Shown in pieces: positions 1-8,125 of a stretch of 38,409 bases of DNA; position 1 is the first letter of the stretch, and each line of letters begins with the position of its first letter. The stretch spans positions 1 through 38,409 of IMG/VR virus record IMGVR_UViG_3300003885_000019. One strand, 5' to 3'. The translations under genes were made by a program, and so were the position numbers. The notes under the pieces are model-generated. The model saw only the letters and a program-made list of their open reading frames with translations, was not told where the DNA came from and did not search any database. This DNA is from a virus.

Positions 1-46
1 AGTGAACGCGTGTGATGGCAAGAAATGAAGTTAAAGGGGAGAGACC

Positions 47-553
47 ATGGCCGCGAGAAATCGTGTTAAAGAGTTAAGGTGGGTTACGGCGTCCGAGTTG
101 ATCCCCCATCCTAAGAATTGGCGAGAGCATCCAAAAGCCCAACGGGATGCTATGAAAGGTGTGCTGGAAGAGATCGGGTTTGCGGATGCCGTGATTGCCA
201 GAGAGACGCCGGAGGGGTTGCAGTTGATTGATGGGCATCTGCGACAGGAGATATCCGATAGCCAACAGATCCCAGTGTTGATCGTGGACGTGAATGAGAA
301 AGAAGCGGAGAAGATGTTGGTCACGCTGGATCCGCTGGCGATGATGGCGAACGCGAACCAAGATAATCTGCTTGGATTGTTGGAGTCGGCTCAATTTAAG
401 TCGCAGGCCGTTAACGACATGCTGGAGGCATTGGCAAACGGGGAGCGATTGTCAACGCCGGACTTTTCATCTGTTGGGGTAGAGGAACAATCACGACTTG
501 ATGAGAAGAAACCGGTTGAATGCCCTGCATGTGGACATCATTTCACAACCTGA
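47..553 (+). CDS. ParB N-terminal-like domain protein
   Basis: 168 aa. Residues about 10-105 look like a ParB/Srx-type fold: an opening 'ASELIPHPKNWREHP' followed by 'LIDGHLRQ', equivalent to the ParB box that binds CTP or acts as a nuclease in phage relatives. No C-terminal partition domain is present, so plasmid-style segregation is unlikely. The tail ends in a short zinc-knuckle-like CPACGHH segment (about residues 159-165). ATG 47 is preceded by AGGGGAGA, a good ribosome binding site. The Mom-like gene begins inside its last 53 bases, so the two are translationally coupled. Phage ParB-like proteins often sit beside DNA modification genes near the terminases. A role in modification or DNA nicking is inferred. 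Confidence 0.75.
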   Translation: MAARNRVKELRWVTASELIPHPKNWREHPKAQRDAMKGVLEEIGFADAVIARETPEGLQLIDGHLRQEISDSQQIPVLIVDVNEKEAEKMLVTLDPLAMMANANQDNLLGLLESAQFKSQAVNDMLEALANGERLSTPDFSSVGVEEQSRLDEKKPVECPACGHHFTT

Positions 554-1274
554 GTTGAGATTGGATTGGTGTTCTCATGCTGCGGCTAAATACGCTGTTG
601 AACATTGGCACTATTCGGGGCGGATGCCTAAAAGTAAATTGGCTAAGATTGGCGTCTGGGAGGCCGGACGGTTCGTTGGTGCGGTCATCTACGGAGTCGG
701 AGCAGGTAATAGTACCAATGGAACTAGATTTGGATTGGCAAAACGGTTCGAGATGGCGGAGTTAGTAAGGGTGGCTTTATCGAGGCGGGAAGCACCGACG
801 AGCCGTATTGTTGCGATATCAATCAGGATGATTCGGCGTGAGTTCGCAAAATTGCGATTATTAACATCATTTGCAGACGAGGAACAAGGCCATATCGGCA
901 CTATTTATCAAGCGTCTGGTTGGATGTACTTAGGTCGCAAAACAGAATCGAACGCATATTATATAGTTAATGGCCGGCGTCAGTTCCCCAGGACGTTGTA
1001 TGATCGGTATGGAGTCGGTGGACAATCAATTCCTTGGTTGAGAGAACACATCGACTGCGACGCAACGAGTTGCGTCGCAGTCCGTTACCATTATGTTTAC
1101 CCATTAGATGACGACATGAGTGGTCGTTTACACTCCTTGGCCCAACCCTATCCAAAGCGTCCGAAGGATTCCAGCGAACCGTTCGGCATCCTGCCGGAAG
1201 AGGGCGGGGCAGCACCGACCCGGACGCTCCAAAACTTATTCCCATTGAGGACGAGATTCCATGGCGGGAGTTAA
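501..1274 (+). CDS. Mom-like DNA modification protein (GNAT-related)
   Basis: About 257 aa. The stretch HYSGRMPKSKLAKIGVWE (about residues 36-55), followed by GRFVGAVIYGVGA, and the later RREFAKL and PYPKR segments match my memory of the phage Mu Mom family, which converts adenine to N6-carbamoylmethyladenine and protects phage DNA from host restriction. Placement just before the terminases suits a protein acting on DNA about to be packaged. ATG 501 overlaps the ParB-like gene by 53 bases; a TTG at 498 or GTG at 531 are other possible starts. The 3' end overlaps the small terminase by 14 bases. The family call is from pattern recognition, without an alignment; a generic acetyltransferase is the main alternative. 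Confidence 0.75.
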   Translation: MRRNRLNALHVDIISQPELRLDWCSHAAAKYAVEHWHYSGRMPKSKLAKIGVWEAGRFVGAVIYGVGAGNSTNGTRFGLAKRFEMAELVRVALSRREAPTSRIVAISIRMIRREFAKLRLLTSFADEEQGHIGTIYQASGWMYLGRKTESNAYYIVNGRRQFPRTLYDRYGVGGQSIPWLREHIDCDATSCVAVRYHYVYPLDDDMSGRLHSLAQPYPKRPKDSSEPFGILPEEGGAAPTRTLQNLFPLRTRFHGGS

Positions 1275-1752
1275 AGGCAGAAGCGGCGGTAAAGCTAAAC
1301 CAAGGGCAGCCAAGGAATTGTCGGGTACGTTCCGGTCAGACAGACACAACACGGACGAACCAGAGGTGGCGGCTTATGAGACCGCGCCTCGTTGCCCGGT
1401 TGGCTTGAAAGGTGAAGCAACAAAGGTGTGGCCTAGGATGGCTAAATTGTTGACGTTGATGGGTGTGTTGACTGCATCTGATTTGGACGCATTGGAAGCC
1501 TACTGTGTCGTCTATGCCCGATGGAAAGACGCTGAGGCTAATTTAGCTCAGTATGGTGTAATGATGACTAAAGAGGGGAGTTTCTTCCCATCTCCATATC
1601 TGCGGATCGCGGAGGATTGCTTGAAGCAACTCAGGGCGTGGATGAACGAGTTCGGGATCACGCCGTCGAGCCGGTCGCGGGTGAAAGTGGAGAAGAAGGA
1701 GCCTGTGACGCCAGGCGGGAGGGATTGGTTTGGCGACTCTAACCGCAACTAA
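1261..1752 (+). CDS. terS: Terminase small subunit, P27 family
   Basis: 163 aa, usual for the P27 family. It opens with a basic GRSGGKAKPRAAKEL segment, then an all-alpha central region containing LTASDLDALEAYCVVYARW and a C-terminal 'SPYLRIAEDCLKQLRAWMNEFG' region, both typical of this family. It recognises phage DNA and positions the large subunit for packaging. It overlaps the Mom-like gene at its start (14 bases) and the large terminase at its end (23 bases). ATG 1261 is the natural start. Confidence 0.88.
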   Translation: MAGVKGRSGGKAKPRAAKELSGTFRSDRHNTDEPEVAAYETAPRCPVGLKGEATKVWPRMAKLLTLMGVLTASDLDALEAYCVVYARWKDAEANLAQYGVMMTKEGSFFPSPYLRIAEDCLKQLRAWMNEFGITPSSRSRVKVEKKEPVTPGGRDWFGDSNRN

Positions 1753-3346
1753 ATACTGGTTTGACCAGGACGCGGCGGATCGAGCGGTGGAGTTCTTCTC
1801 TACGTTCCTGAAGCACACGAAAGGGGAGCACGCGGGGCAGTTGTTCAAGTTGCTGCCTTGGCAGGAGAATGAAGTTGTTCGCCCACTCTTTGGGTGGAAG
1901 AGGGCGGACGGAACCCGGAAGTACAGGCGGGCATATGTGGAAGTGCCGAGGAAGTGCGGGAAAAGCCACCTCGCCGCTGGCGTCGGATTGTTGCTGACCT
2001 TTGTGGACGGAGAACCGGGTGCCGAGATTTACTCAGCCGCAGCAGATAGGGAACAGGCTGCCATCGTGTTCGAGGCGGCGAAAAGTATGGTGGAAGAGTC
2101 GCCGGAGTTGATGGGCAGAGCACAGATATACCGGCGGTCCATCGTGGTTGGAGCAACTCGGTCGAGCTACAAGGTGTTGTCGGCGGACGTTAAGACCAAG
2201 CATGGGTTGAATGCTCACGGTATCATCTTTGACGAGTTGCATACCCAGCCCAACCGAGACTTGTGGGACGTGTTGACGACTTCCACTGGTTCCAGAAAAC
2301 AGCCGTTGACGTTTGCGATTACAACCGCTGGCTACGACAAAAACTCCATCTGTTGGGAGATTCACGACTACGCGATCAAGTGTTTAGAAGGGACGATTGT
2401 TGACGAAGAGTTCCTGCCGGTGATTTATTCTGCGCCAGACGGTGCGGACTGGTCGGACCCGGAAGTATGGGAACAGGCTAATCCGAGCTTGGGGGTGACG
2501 GTCTCACGGGAGTATTTGGAGGCTGAATGCAACCGGGCTAAAGAAACGCCGGGGTATGTGAATACGTTTCGGCGTCTCTTCTTGAATCAGTGGACTGAGT
2601 CGAGTTCCCGGTGGCTGGACTTGGAAGCTTGGACCGAAGGGGGGGAGCCATTCGACCCAGCAGAGTTGGAGGGGCAGGTCTGTTGGGGAGGGCTGGATCT
2701 GTCGACCACGACAGACCTGTCGGCGTTCGTGCTGGTGTTTCCACGAAAGATTACGAATCCAAGTGTAATGGAAGGGATCGGCGGCCTCGCTGGAAGCGAG
2801 CTGAATGATGGGTTTAACGTCGTGGCGAAGTTCTGGATGCCGGAGGAGAACATCGCGCTCCGAGTGCGACGGGATCGGGTCCCTTATGACGTTTGGGTCC
2901 GGGAGGGTTGGATTGAGGCGACGGAGGGCAACGTTATTGATTACCATGTCATTCGGGAGCGGATCAAGGAATTGAGTTCTTTGTACCGGATTCAGGACAT
3001 GGGATTTGACCCTTGGAACGCGACGGGTTTGGTCAACGACCTGATGGAGGATGGGGCCAACATGGTGGAGGTCCGGCAAGGGTACGCCAGTCTGTCCGGG
3101 CCGAGCAAGGAATTGGAGAAGTTGGTGGCGTCTCGGCGGTTGTGGCATGGTGGGAACCCGGTGTTGACGTGGTGTGCGGCGAACGTAGTGGTGCAACAAG
3201 ACCCGACAGGGAATCTGAAACCGTCGAAGGATAAGTCTACGGAGCGTATCGACGGGATAGTGGCGTTGGTGATGGCGCTGAGCCGGGCGATAGCCGGGGA
3301 AGATGGGGAGAGTGTCTACGAGAGCCGGGGGTTGTTGGTGCTATGA
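1730..3346 (+). CDS. terL: Terminase large subunit (ATPase and nuclease)
   Basis: 538 aa. The packaging motor. A Walker A-like PRKCGKSH lies at residues 73-80, Walker B GIIFDE at 164-169, and the ITTAGYD coupling segment near 197-203. The nuclease half begins with CWGGLDLSTTTDL, giving a candidate metal-binding Asp near 323, and MGFDPWNA follows later. It belongs to the Terminase_1 / YmfN-like group. The start is TTG 1730, which keeps the conserved N-terminal KYWFDQDAADRA segment and overlaps the small subunit. The stop codon overlaps the ATG of the next tiny gene (ATGA). Confidence 0.95.
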   Translation: MATLTATKYWFDQDAADRAVEFFSTFLKHTKGEHAGQLFKLLPWQENEVVRPLFGWKRADGTRKYRRAYVEVPRKCGKSHLAAGVGLLLTFVDGEPGAEIYSAAADREQAAIVFEAAKSMVEESPELMGRAQIYRRSIVVGATRSSYKVLSADVKTKHGLNAHGIIFDELHTQPNRDLWDVLTTSTGSRKQPLTFAITTAGYDKNSICWEIHDYAIKCLEGTIVDEEFLPVIYSAPDGADWSDPEVWEQANPSLGVTVSREYLEAECNRAKETPGYVNTFRRLFLNQWTESSSRWLDLEAWTEGGEPFDPAELEGQVCWGGLDLSTTTDLSAFVLVFPRKITNPSVMEGIGGLAGSELNDGFNVVAKFWMPEENIALRVRRDRVPYDVWVREGWIEATEGNVIDYHVIRERIKELSSLYRIQDMGFDPWNATGLVNDLMEDGANMVEVRQGYASLSGPSKELEKLVASRRLWHGGNPVLTWCAANVVVQQDPTGNLKPSKDKSTERIDGIVALVMALSRAIAGEDGESVYESRGLLVL

Positions 3347-3498
3347 TAGAATGGCAAGAAGAACTCGGCATTGCAGTTGCGATTGTTGCGTTGATTGTTG
3401 GGTTGGGTATGATTTATCTTCCTTTGAGTTTGATTGTGCCCGGATCGGCCTTGCTTGGATGGGAAGCGTGGAGACGACGGGGAATGAGGCGTAAATAG
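3343..3498 (+). CDS. Small two-helix membrane protein
   Basis: 51 aa. The start ATG overlaps the terL stop (ATGA) and the stop directly abuts the TTG of the portal gene, so it sits exactly in the terminase-portal gap. Residues about 8-27 (GIAVAIVALIVGLGMIYLPL) and 28-42 (SLIVPGSALLGWEAW) are hydrophobic, followed by a basic tail RRRGMRRK, predicting one or two membrane segments with a cytoplasmic basic end. I do not recognise a family. The tight packing on both sides makes a real gene likely. Function is unknown. Confidence 0.6.
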   Translation: MIEWQEELGIAVAIVALIVGLGMIYLPLSLIVPGSALLGWEAWRRRGMRRK

Positions 3499-4992
3499 TT
3501 GGGATTCCTAACTAGGCTTCTCGAACCTAAAGCGGCGGCTAATTTTGGGCCGCTGGAAGATTTTTGGTATAAACAAATCGGAGCTTCTACGGTCGCAGGT
3601 GCGACGATAACGCCGGAGAAAGCTCTAGCCATCTCCACTGTTTTTTCCTGCGTCCGTATCATCTCCACAAGCCTAGCTATGCTCCCCTTGGTTGTCTATC
3701 GCAGACTGGACAATGGCGGTAAAGAACGAGCGACGAATCACCCAATCTTTGACATTCTCCATTCCAGACCTAACATCCGGCAATCTTCGTTCCAGTTCCG
3801 CGAGATGTTGATGGCGCACGCTCTGCTACGTGGCAACGCATTCGCTCGGATTGTGCCAGGGCAACGTGGGTTCGTTGACCAGTTGGTGCCGTTGCATCCT
3901 GATCGCATGAATCCATCGTTGGCGAGTGACGGGACCATTCATTACGATTACCGGCAACCGAACGGGCATACTGAAGTATTGCTACAAGATGAGGTCTTCC
4001 ACATCTCAACCTTGTCCGATGACGGTGTATCAGGATTGAGCCTCGTGGCCTTGGCTAAGGAATCGATGGGACTGGCGGTGGTCACGCAGGATCATGGGAG
4101 TCGGTTCTTCTCAGAAAATCAGACTCCTGCTGGTCTACTAAAGATGCCGGGAAAGTTGAGTCCTGAGGGAAGAGAGCGGCTGAAAGACGACTGGAAACAA
4201 CATCGAGGCGGTCACAGCACGGCTGTCTTGGAAGAGGGGCTTGAGTTCCAGGCGATGGGTCTGACTAACGAAGATTCGCAGTTCTTGGAGACTCGGATAT
4301 TTCAGGTAGAAGAGATTGCTTCTTGGTTCGGCGTGCCGTTGTCATTGCTCCAACATACAGAAAAATCGACCAGTTGGGGAACCGGAATCACTCAACTGAC
4401 GCTGGGGTTCGTACAGTTTACGATGCAGCCATGGTTCGCACGATGGGAGCAGGAAATTAGCCAGGACTTGATATTGGCTAAGGACCAGTTCTTTGCAGAA
4501 TTTGTCTTAGAGGGGTTGCTTCGCGGAGACCCGGAAACCCGATCCAAGTTCTACAACATAATGATTCGGACGGGCGTTTACACTCGCAACGAAGTACGGA
4601 AGCTAGAGAACTTAAACCCGTTGCCAGGATTAGACGAGCCGCTGGACCCGACCGTCACCAGAGAGCGAGGCACGTTAGGTGCGCCGACCAACGCATTGGC
4701 GCAGGAGTTGGCGGCGGATACGGCCGCGCGGATGGTGAGGAAAGAAACAGGCCAGGTCGAGAAGGCGGCTAAGAAATATGCCGATGACCCGGTGGGATGG
4801 GCTGATTGGATCGGGACGTTCTACGAGGGCTACCGGTCGGAGTTGGTCGAGGTCTGCAAGCTGGGTGAGCTGGCGGCGGGCGGCTATTGCGATGATGCCC
4901 GTGCGGAACTACTGACCAACGGGGTTGGCACCTACTTCGAGCAGTCCAGGCGGGCGGAAGATTTGGCGAGTCTGATGATGGAGAACACATGA
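3499..4992 (+). CDS. Portal protein, HK97 family
   Basis: 497 aa. It forms the dodecameric ring at the capsid vertex. Typical HK97 portal segments are visible: 'AISTVFSCVRIISTSLAMLPLVVYRR' near 45-70, 'NAFARIVPGQRG', 'VFHISTLSDDGVSGLS', and 'EEIASWFGVPLSLL' near 270-285, then the family's 'RNEVRKLENLNPLPGLDEPL' region. The last 100 residues form an extra helical region with KKYADDPVGWADWI. The start is TTG 3499, immediately after the preceding stop and with GAGG about 10 bases upstream, so initiation probably depends on coupling. It overlaps the protease gene by 4 bases. Confidence 0.94.
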   Translation: MGFLTRLLEPKAAANFGPLEDFWYKQIGASTVAGATITPEKALAISTVFSCVRIISTSLAMLPLVVYRRLDNGGKERATNHPIFDILHSRPNIRQSSFQFREMLMAHALLRGNAFARIVPGQRGFVDQLVPLHPDRMNPSLASDGTIHYDYRQPNGHTEVLLQDEVFHISTLSDDGVSGLSLVALAKESMGLAVVTQDHGSRFFSENQTPAGLLKMPGKLSPEGRERLKDDWKQHRGGHSTAVLEEGLEFQAMGLTNEDSQFLETRIFQVEEIASWFGVPLSLLQHTEKSTSWGTGITQLTLGFVQFTMQPWFARWEQEISQDLILAKDQFFAEFVLEGLLRGDPETRSKFYNIMIRTGVYTRNEVRKLENLNPLPGLDEPLDPTVTRERGTLGAPTNALAQELAADTAARMVRKETGQVEKAAKKYADDPVGWADWIGTFYEGYRSELVEVCKLGELAAGGYCDDARAELLTNGVGTYFEQSRRAEDLASLMMENT

Positions 4993-6047
4993 AATACGAA
5001 CACGTAGTTAATCTGGTTTATGACCAGCCTTGGGCGATCCTGGCATCTAAATATGCAATAATCATGGACTTGATTGCCTTCCGGGCAGCGGGGAATACGT
5101 TGACTGAGGAAGAGATTCAGGCCCGTATTGGTGCTGTTGCTCCACGTCAGCAGAGCCGGAGTGGGGCCGTGGCGGTGTTGCCTTTGCACGGGGTTATTTC
5201 GCAGCGGATGAACATGATGTCTGCGATGTCGGGTGGGACATCCACGGAGATGTTCGGGAAGGAATTTACAGCTGCGGTGGCGGACCCGGCCATCTCTGGA
5301 ATCGTGCTGGATATCGACTCGCCGGGAGGGTCTGTCTTTGGCGTACAGGAAGTGGTGCAGACCATTATGGCTGCTCGTGGAACCAAGCCGGTCGTAGCTT
5401 TTGCGAACAGCATGGCGGCGTCGGCGGCATACTGGATAGCGTCGGCGGCAGATGAGATTGTGGTGACTCCTGGTGGGCAGGTGGGGTCTATCGGGGTGTT
5501 GACGGCGCACAGCGACTTATCGGCGGCGTTGGAACAGGCTGGGGAGAAGGTCACGCTGATTAGTGCCGGGAAGAAAAAGGTGGACGGCAACCCCATTGAG
5601 CCGTTGTCCGACGCCGCCAAGGCGGATCTGCAAAAGAGTGTGGATGCTTACTACGCATCGTTTGTCGGCGCAGTTGCCAGAGGACGCGGTGTTGCACTGG
5701 CGGAAGTTCGTAACGGGTTCGGTGAAGGCGGCATGGTCGGGGCAGCGGAAGCGTTGCGGTCAGGGATGGTGGACCGGGTAGGGACTCTAGAAGTGGCCAT
5801 AGGCCGGGCGGCTGCTGGATCCAGGAAGCCGGTTCAAGCAATCAATGGGACAGGGGTTGTTCTCGATTCCGACAATCTGATTATGAGTTCGAAAGAAATT
5901 GTTGGCACTACTTTTACTCAGATTGAAACTACCGATGGTGAGCTTGTCTATGCCGCTAATGTAGAGCCTTCGGTGGAACCGGAAGATGTAAACGACACAG
6001 ACCTTCGGGATCGGCGGTTGGCGTTGCAAGAGTTGACAGGTCATTAA
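4989..6047 (+). CDS. Capsid maturation protease, S49 (SppA/protease C-like)
   Basis: 352 aa. It cleaves scaffold or capsid N-termini during head maturation. The ClpP/crotonase-type core shows LDIDSPGGSVFG (about 107-118) and SMAASAAYW (141-149), in which Ser145 is the likely nucleophile. The ISAGKKKVDGNP segment (191-202) supplies the candidate catalytic Lys of the S49 Ser-Lys dyad. The last 60 residues are acidic and unrelated to the protease core; they may be a scaffold-like or processing tail. The start overlaps the portal stop (ATGA). The neighbouring portal and HK97 capsid genes support the role. Confidence 0.9.
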   Translation: MKYEHVVNLVYDQPWAILASKYAIIMDLIAFRAAGNTLTEEEIQARIGAVAPRQQSRSGAVAVLPLHGVISQRMNMMSAMSGGTSTEMFGKEFTAAVADPAISGIVLDIDSPGGSVFGVQEVVQTIMAARGTKPVVAFANSMAASAAYWIASAADEIVVTPGGQVGSIGVLTAHSDLSAALEQAGEKVTLISAGKKKVDGNPIEPLSDAAKADLQKSVDAYYASFVGAVARGRGVALAEVRNGFGEGGMVGAAEALRSGMVDRVGTLEVAIGRAAAGSRKPVQAINGTGVVLDSDNLIMSSKEIVGTTFTQIETTDGELVYAANVEPSVEPEDVNDTDLRDRRLALQELTGH

Positions 6048-6132
6048 AGGCCAGTAGTATGATTCCCAATACATAGGGTCCGTTGTGGAAGTTGCCCGTA
6101 GGTAGCGGAAACGAGGGATGCGCGGTCTAGTT

Positions 6133-6224
6133 TAGTTCCGTTGAACTATTGAAGCCGCTAGGCAAGTTAGCTAACAGTTAAAAGCTGGAAGCTAGTTGGC
6201 CCGGCGGCTTTTTTGCGTGCCGGG
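6133..6224 (+). ncRNA. Structured leader with terminator-like stem before the capsid gene
   Basis: The 200-base gap before the major capsid gene has no convincing gene. TAGTTC (6133-6138) pairs with GAACTA (6143-6148). AAGCCGC (6152-6158) pairs with GCGGCTT (6204-6210), followed by six T residues, enclosing a second helix (6161-6172 with 6190-6201, including G-U pairs) and a capping hairpin. A competing helix, CCCGGC (6200-6205) with GCCGGG (6219-6224), cannot form at the same time as the terminator stem. This is attenuator-like architecture, or an intrinsic terminator or processing site controlling capsid mRNA. I do not recognise an RNA family. Confidence 0.5.
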
Positions 6225-6247
6225 AATCCTCCACAAGGAGACTAGAA

Positions 6248-7612
6248 ATGCCCGTAGATACCACTTATCAGGCGTTGATTCAAACAAGAGCCGACCTGAC
6301 GGCTGAAGCAAGAACGGCCATCGACGCCGCCATGGCGCGGGATGACCGCGCTCTGACGGATGAAGAGAAAGAGAGAGACGATGCAATCAACGTTGAGCTT
6401 GACTCTTTGAATGTGGCCATCGAAGTTATGGAGAAACAGCGGGACCGGGAACGTGCCGTGTCCGCCGATAAATTCAAGATGGCCGGCGGCGGAATGGACA
6501 TCAACCACGAGGTTCTGGGGCGTACCAAGCCGAACACTCCCAGCGGCGGACCGTTCGCCAGCTTTGGCGATCAACTCCAGACCATCCACCGGGCGCAGAT
6601 GGGCGATGTTGCGGCGAAGGATCGTTTGGTCCAGGTGGCTGAGTTCCATCAACACGAATTTCAGGCTGCGCCGTTCGGTTCTGGCATCGCTATCGACTCG
6701 GACGGTGGGTTCCTAGTACAGACTGACTTCTCTTCCGATATCATGCGTCGGATAAATGAGGTCGGTGGACTGATTAGCCGGGTTCGTATGTTGCCTCTCA
6801 GCGGTGACGCCAACGGCATCAAGTTGCCGATGGTGGATGAAAGCTCCAGGGTTGATGGTTCCCGGTGGGGCGGAGTACAGGGTTACTGGGTCGCTGAAGG
6901 AATCGCGCCCACCGCCTCGAACGCGACTTTTGCCCAATTGGCCTTGGAATTGCACAAGGTCGCGGCACTTGGTTACGCAACCGAGGAACTGCTCTCCCAC
7001 GTTTCGGCAATGACAGCATTCTTCACTGAGGCTTTCGCGGAGGAACTGCGGTTCAAGGTGGAAGATGCCATATTCGAGGGTGACGGTGCTGGAAAGCCTG
7101 AAGGTTTCACGAACTCTAACGCCATCATCTCCATCACTAAGGAGACTGGGCAGGCTGCGAACACTGTTCTCCATGAGAACTTGAGGAACATGTGGGCGCG
7201 GATGGATGCACGGTCAAGGGCTAACTCAGTGTGGTTCATCAACCAGGACGTTGAACCTGCTCTGGATGACTTGGCAAAGGTGATCGGAACTGCGGGCGTT
7301 GAGCCCAACTACGTGACCTTTACTCCCGAGGGCGTTCAACGAATCAAGGGGCGGCCAGTCGTACCTCTGGAGTATTGCTCCACGCTCGGTACGGTGGACG
7401 ATATCGTCTTGGCGGACATGAGCCAATACACCATGGTCGACCGGGGTGGAGTACAACAGGCCCAGTCATTGCACGTGCGGTTTACCACAGACGAGATGGC
7501 CTTCCGGGCCACCTACCGGGTGGACGGTGGTTCAACATGGAAACAGGCGTTGACTCCGTTCAAAGGGAGCAGCACGACTTCCCCATTTGTGACTCTGAAC
7601 ACGAGGGCTTAA
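6248..7612 (+). CDS. Major capsid protein, HK97 fold
   Basis: 454 aa. The first 85 residues form a charged coiled-coil delta domain ('DEEKERDDAINVELD') that should be cleaved off by the upstream protease. The rest is the HK97 fold, with 'DGGFLVQTDFSSDIMRRINE', 'GYATEELLSHVSAMTAFF' and 'IFEGDGAGKPEGF' being typical. Near the end are 'VPLEYCSTLGTVDDIVLADMS' and 'FRATYRVDGGS'. ATG 6248 has AAGGAG 7 bases upstream. Two further virion genes follow with short gaps. Confidence 0.95.
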   Translation: MPVDTTYQALIQTRADLTAEARTAIDAAMARDDRALTDEEKERDDAINVELDSLNVAIEVMEKQRDRERAVSADKFKMAGGGMDINHEVLGRTKPNTPSGGPFASFGDQLQTIHRAQMGDVAAKDRLVQVAEFHQHEFQAAPFGSGIAIDSDGGFLVQTDFSSDIMRRINEVGGLISRVRMLPLSGDANGIKLPMVDESSRVDGSRWGGVQGYWVAEGIAPTASNATFAQLALELHKVAALGYATEELLSHVSAMTAFFTEAFAEELRFKVEDAIFEGDGAGKPEGFTNSNAIISITKETGQAANTVLHENLRNMWARMDARSRANSVWFINQDVEPALDDLAKVIGTAGVEPNYVTFTPEGVQRIKGRPVVPLEYCSTLGTVDDIVLADMSQYTMVDRGGVQQAQSLHVRFTTDEMAFRATYRVDGGSTWKQALTPFKGSSTTSPFVTLNTRA

Positions 7613-7616
7613 CAAC

Positions 7617-8084
7617 ATGAGCAGACTTAGCGAACAATATAATATCGCGTACATCCTGAAACCCGCGGACCATGCTGCGGGCGTTTCGGGAGACTCAATC
7701 CACATGGGGCGGGTGTTTAGGACTTTGGTGGTCCTTCTTGCTGCGACCTTGACGGGGGACGCTGTGCTCACGATGTCCAGCGGCGCGTCAGAGGGGACCG
7801 AGACCACGTCCGAGACGTTCCGTTACCGTGTCGCCGATGGTGTGCAAGCTGCGGCCTCTGGGGATACGTATGCCGACTGGGCGACCTCGTCCAGCCTGAC
7901 GTTGACCGCGGCGACCTATTCAAACAAAACCCTGCTGATTGAAATCGACAGCGACGAACTGACTGTGGATCAGCCGTGGTTGACGATGGTTATCAGCTCC
8001 GCAGCGTCGGCTTTCAACGCGTCGGCGGTTGCGATGTCTGACCCCCGATATAGAGCTAACGACCCGTTGACCATCATCAAGTAG
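7617..8084 (+). CDS. Putative capsid decoration or head structural protein
   Basis: 155 aa, starting 5 bases after the capsid gene. Low-charge, Ala/Thr/Ser-rich composition with alternating hydrophobic residues suggests an all-beta virion protein. A region around residues 35-55 (RTLVVLLAATLTGDAVLTM) is hydrophobic but fits a beta sheet better than a membrane anchor. Position directly after the major capsid gene is where decoration or cement proteins usually lie. I do not recognise a specific family; function is from position. Confidence 0.5.
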   Translation: MSRLSEQYNIAYILKPADHAAGVSGDSIHMGRVFRTLVVLLAATLTGDAVLTMSSGASEGTETTSETFRYRVADGVQAAASGDTYADWATSSSLTLTAATYSNKTLLIEIDSDELTVDQPWLTMVISSAASAFNASAVAMSDPRYRANDPLTIIK

Positions 8085-8125
8085 CAACAAGGGTGTGAAT
8101 CCCGAAAAGCTGAGAGGTTAAAGAT

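Noticed and set aside
1-46. Short 20-codon frame from ATG 15
   Set aside because: It overlaps the ParB-like start, ends quickly and lacks a ribosome site.
2504-3199. 231-aa frame on the - strand
   Set aside because: It lies opposite the well-supported large terminase, and its sequence is His/Arg/Pro-rich with no recognisable fold.
3303-3494. 63-aa Cys-rich + frame across the terL end
   Set aside because: A different frame (3343-3498) is precisely bracketed by neighbours and encodes a sensible membrane protein.
4932-5620. Leftward frames of 192 and 157 aa
   Set aside because: Opposite the portal end and protease gene with clear catalytic motifs; composition is that of a mirror frame.
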